Origin: Cylindrotheca closterium
Taxonomy: Eukaryota; Bacillariophyta; Bacillariophyceae; Bacillariales; Bacillariaceae
Assembly (NCBI GenBank): GCA_933822405.4
Contig: CAKOGP040001759.1
Span: forward strand, 332,927-396,926
Length of the DNA: 64,000 nt
Direction of reading: 5' to 3'
Shown: positions 61,382 to 64,000 of the stretch, one piece after another
How positions within the stretch are numbered: position 1 is the first letter of the stretch
How the letters are laid out: every line of letters starts with the position of its first letter
Made by a program: the position numbers and the translations under genes
The notes under the pieces: generated by a model
What the model saw: only the letters and a program-made list of their open reading frames with translations
Database searches by the model: none
What the model was told of the DNA's origin: nothing

Positions 61382-63518
61382 ATGTGTGAAGTTACGGAAA
61401 ATACGTCAGTGCCAACATCAGACATCAAGTCTCATCCTGAGGACAAAAATAACAACAAGGCGTCTTCCTTGTTCTCGAATTCCAACAAGAAGATTCCCAT
61501 AGTGGAGTTGACTCTCGAGGAAGTTTCCTACGAACCAGTGACATCCACTCTATCTGAGAAGCAAATCAAAACCAAAGATGAAGTCAATCGAACAACGGTT
61601 TTGGACAAAGTTACTACCAAGATTTCCCCCTACAAACTGACGGCATGGATGGGTCCATCGGGAAGTGGAAAGGTACGTCATTTTTAATGTTGTTGGATAG
61701 TTTTGAAACGGGCAGTCTGGTACCTCACAAAACTTGTTTTTTTACCATATACCTATCTGTATTCACTAACAAATTGCCTTTCAAATTCACTTTATGCAGA
61801 CATCCTTAGTGTCAGTTGTCGCTGGATTGGTGGACCCATCTTCTATTACTGGTGGATCCATTATGGTAAATGGAGAAGAAGGACGGTTACCAAAGAAACT
61901 AGTTGGTGTGGTATGGCAAGATGATCTTTTACTAAGCAACCTGACGGTGGAAGAGACAATTTACTTCGCGGCTCGACTGAAATCTCCAGCCGAAATGTCG
62001 GAAGCGGACGTCCAACTCGTGGTGGAAGAAACAATGAAGGAGCTTGGACTCTTGCACATTCGTCACAATTTAATCGGTTCGCCAGTTTCGAATCAACGAG
62101 GTATTAGTGGAGGGGAACGCAAACGTACCGCTGTGGCATCGGAATTGGTCATCCGACCATCCCTGTTGCTGTTGGACGAACCCACATCCGGGCTGGATGC
62201 AACCACAGCCATGTCACTCATGTCCACCTTGAAGGGTTTGGCTAGCTTGGGACACGCCATTGCGGTTGTCATTCATCAGCCTCGTACTGATATCTTCCGA
62301 ATGCTCGATCATTTGCTTCTATTGAGCAAAGGTCATGTCGTTTATGATGGCCAAGCATGTGCTGCTAGATCCTACTTGGAGAGCTGTCCCGGCATAGAAC
62401 CTCTCCCAGTTGAAACTGGTATTGCCGATTGGATTTCTGATACCATCATTGCGGATGAAAGAAATTCGCTTCAGAAAGACGGAACCATGAAGATTGGAAA
62501 GTTGGCGGAACATTGGGCAACCGCTCAATTCGAGGCTGCATATGATGTGGACGACTGTGCGAATGATAGTGCGAGCAATGGAAAGGACATCAATAGTGGC
62601 AAGGAATTACGACGCGAAATGTCCACCTTGACCGACCTGCACAATACTACCGTGAAATTTGAGGCAGGCTTTGCGATGCAACTCAGGCTATTGGCACAAC
62701 GAACTATCAAACAACGCCGGATGGAAAAAATTACACGAGTCTCTGTCCTCTTGACGCTCACTTACCTCTTCTTCACGGCTCTCTTTTGGTGGAGACTTCC
62801 CGATACCACTGCGTATATCTTTGAACGCAATTCATTACTCTTCTTCATTTTAATTGCCCAAGGAAACAGTATTGTCACTGGTAGTATTACTGTCTTTCAA
62901 AGAGATCGTGCACTCTTGCACCGGGATCGGGCAAAGAAGATGTATGGTGTTCTACCTTACTTTCTGGCAAAGACTGCCAGTGATATGACCAACAACATTG
63001 TACTTCCATTCTGTTACGGAGCCGTAGTTTACTGGACTTGTGGACTTCGAACGGGAGTTGCCCCGTTTCTAAAGTATCTTCTGGCGTATTACCTGACCTT
63101 GAGCAGTGCGCAAAGCATGGGATTGTTTATGGGAATTTTGATCCCGCACATGGGCATGGCGTTACTACTGGCACCTGCTGTAACACTATTTCAATTCATT
63201 CTGGGTGGTTTCTACATTCCTCTCGCCAACCTGCATGTTGGCATTCAATGGGCCAGTTACATAAGCTTCGCGAGATATGGCTATGCTGCCCTTATGGTGA
63301 ACGAGTTTGACGGACGGGTTATACCATGCGCGGTCGACAGCGAAGTTCCCATTGCCATTGGGGGTTCTTCGGAATGCCCGTTGCCAGGAGAATTGGTATA
63401 CGAGAGTGTTGGAATTCAAGATATCTTTGCTAATTACTGGTTCAATGTTGGGGTCTTGGTTCTGTTCCAAATCTTCTTCTTGATTGGAGCTTATGCTATG
63501 TTGCGCCGATCTAAGTAA
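61382..63518 (+). CDS. ABCG-type half-transporter
   Basis: Two exons, 61382-61672 and 61800-63518, 669 residues. Nucleotide-binding domain first, as in the ABCG/White group: Walker A GPSGSGKT (91-98), Q-loop VVWQDDLLL, signature ISGGERKRTAVASEL, Walker B LLLLDEPTSGLD and H-loop VVIHQPRTDIF. A six-helix ABC2 membrane domain follows, including RTIKQRRMEKITRVSVLLTL, FFILIAQGNSIVTGSITVF, AYYLTLSSAQSMGLFMGILI and a final IFFLIGAYAML. A large extracellular loop before the last helix has two Cys residues. The intron falls exactly between the Walker A Lys and Thr codons. As a half-transporter it must dimerise; ABCG proteins export lipids, sterols or hydrophobic metabolites. Confidence 0.95.
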
Positions 63519-63803
63519 TATAATTGCAGTACGTACCACATCACAGCTACTAAAATCAGTCATAATGTTTGTGTCATGAAATAATCCAACACCACTGGAA
63601 ACATGGGGATTTTATTCTTTGTGTTGATTCAGTGCATACGTTGATTTTTGCGGCAATTGCATATTGCTGTTCATGCTGCCATTCATATTGCTCATCCAGT
63701 TGTTCATATCGTGTTCATGCTGTTGTTGTTCATGCTGTTCATAGTGGTGCTGATGCTGCTTCAGCTAGCCTCGCCCAAGTGTCGTCCCCTATCAGTTGCG
63801 TCG

Positions 63804-64000
63804 CTAATTCCTTGCAGGAAATTTTCTCTTACTGTGAATGTTATTACCATCGGTCATTTGCCAGTTTCCGTATCCATCGCTGTGTTGTTCAGTTGTAGGA
63901 ATGAGGCGGTAACCTTGGTCTTTTGTTTCATTGCATAGTTTCATTGCGTCTGAATGGACTTTTCTCGCCTCTGAATGGGCTTCTCTCCCCTCATGTTTGT
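63804..64000 (-). CDS. Possible C-terminal part of a gene running off the window
   Basis: A minus-strand frame is open from the window edge to a TAG at 63804-63806 (about 65 codons) and reads like protein: HSEARKVHSDAMKLCNETKD, then YRLIPTTEQHSDGYGNWQMT. A second open stretch rich in Gln/His/Asn/Met (EQQQHEHDMNNWMSNMNGSM) lies just downstream at about 63620-63765 and could be a further exon, but no splice pair joins the two in phase. Uncertain because only one end is visible. Confidence 0.22.
   Translation of the reverse strand, partial: KHEGREAHSEARKVHSDAMKLCNETKDQGYRLIPTTEQHSDGYGNWQMTDGNNIHSKRKFPARN

Noticed and set aside
63600..63898. Plus-strand Cys/His/Ser-rich ORFs at the right edge
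   Set aside because: They are the reverse of a CAG/CAT-rich minus-strand stretch and resemble no Cys-rich family.

Overview
The window looks like nuclear DNA of a diatom, probably a pennate one. The reasons are short spliceosomal introns (mostly 65-110 bp, a few up to about 410 bp, GTAAGT/GTACGT donors, one to three per gene); a DUF6824 gene, a family I know mainly from diatoms; a Ty1/copia element of the CoDi type; secreted Pro/Ser-repeat, double-cysteine proteins of the kind expected in diatom cell coverings; SWEET transporters; and a bacterial-type cytosine-5 DNA methyltransferase. Species cannot be fixed from sequence alone. I placed exon boundaries by hand from reading frame, splice consensus and paralogue comparison. 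The joined frames close correctly in every multi-exon model, but no transcript evidence was available.

Layout. 1-1.3 kb: degraded or uncertain coding remnants. 1.3-13.4 kb: a SAPS-type PP6 regulatory subunit (-), a PIP kinase (+), a MICAL-like flavin monooxygenase (+), a DUF6824 protein (+) and a membrane-anchored FABP-like protein (-). 13.5-20.2 kb: a complete copia-type retrotransposon on the minus strand with two 367-bp LTRs that I read as identical and a 6-bp target duplication. Its gag and pol share one frame, split by a TGA, and pol has a TAA just before the reverse-transcriptase catalytic box. 20.4-25.9 kb (+): a CCDC25-type NFACT-R protein fused to UBA-like and RWD parts, a protein kinase, and the PP6 catalytic subunit. 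26-34 kb (-): two tandem paralogues encoding large secreted proteins with 6-Cys modules and PSxxPS repeats. 34.4-37.7 kb: a zinc-knuckle cytosine-5 methyltransferase (-) head to head with a gene (+) carrying four MBD-like modules. 38.3-42.8 kb (+): a multi-pass membrane protein and a J-domain protein. 43.7-49.2 kb: two related coiled-coil genes that both begin with a 9-nt coding exon, separated by a TBL/PC-esterase-like gene (-), then a small basic protein. 49.5-52.9 kb (-): two tandem SWEET genes. 53.8-63.5 kb: a divergent carrier-like protein, a METTL21-type methyltransferase, a CRAL-TRIO protein, a frameshifted coiled-coil gene, an unknown basic protein (-) and an ABCG half-transporter.

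Functional links. The window carries both the catalytic (PPP6C-like) and the regulatory (SAPS) subunit of protein phosphatase 6. The methyltransferase and its divergent four-module MBD-like neighbour are the best candidate for an undescribed system: a possible DNA-methylation writer and reader sharing one short intergenic region. The two PS-repeat genes form a local cell-covering cluster. A striking non-genic signal is the 8-bp palindrome TACCGGTA, seen 16 times where about one is expected by chance, almost always between genes.
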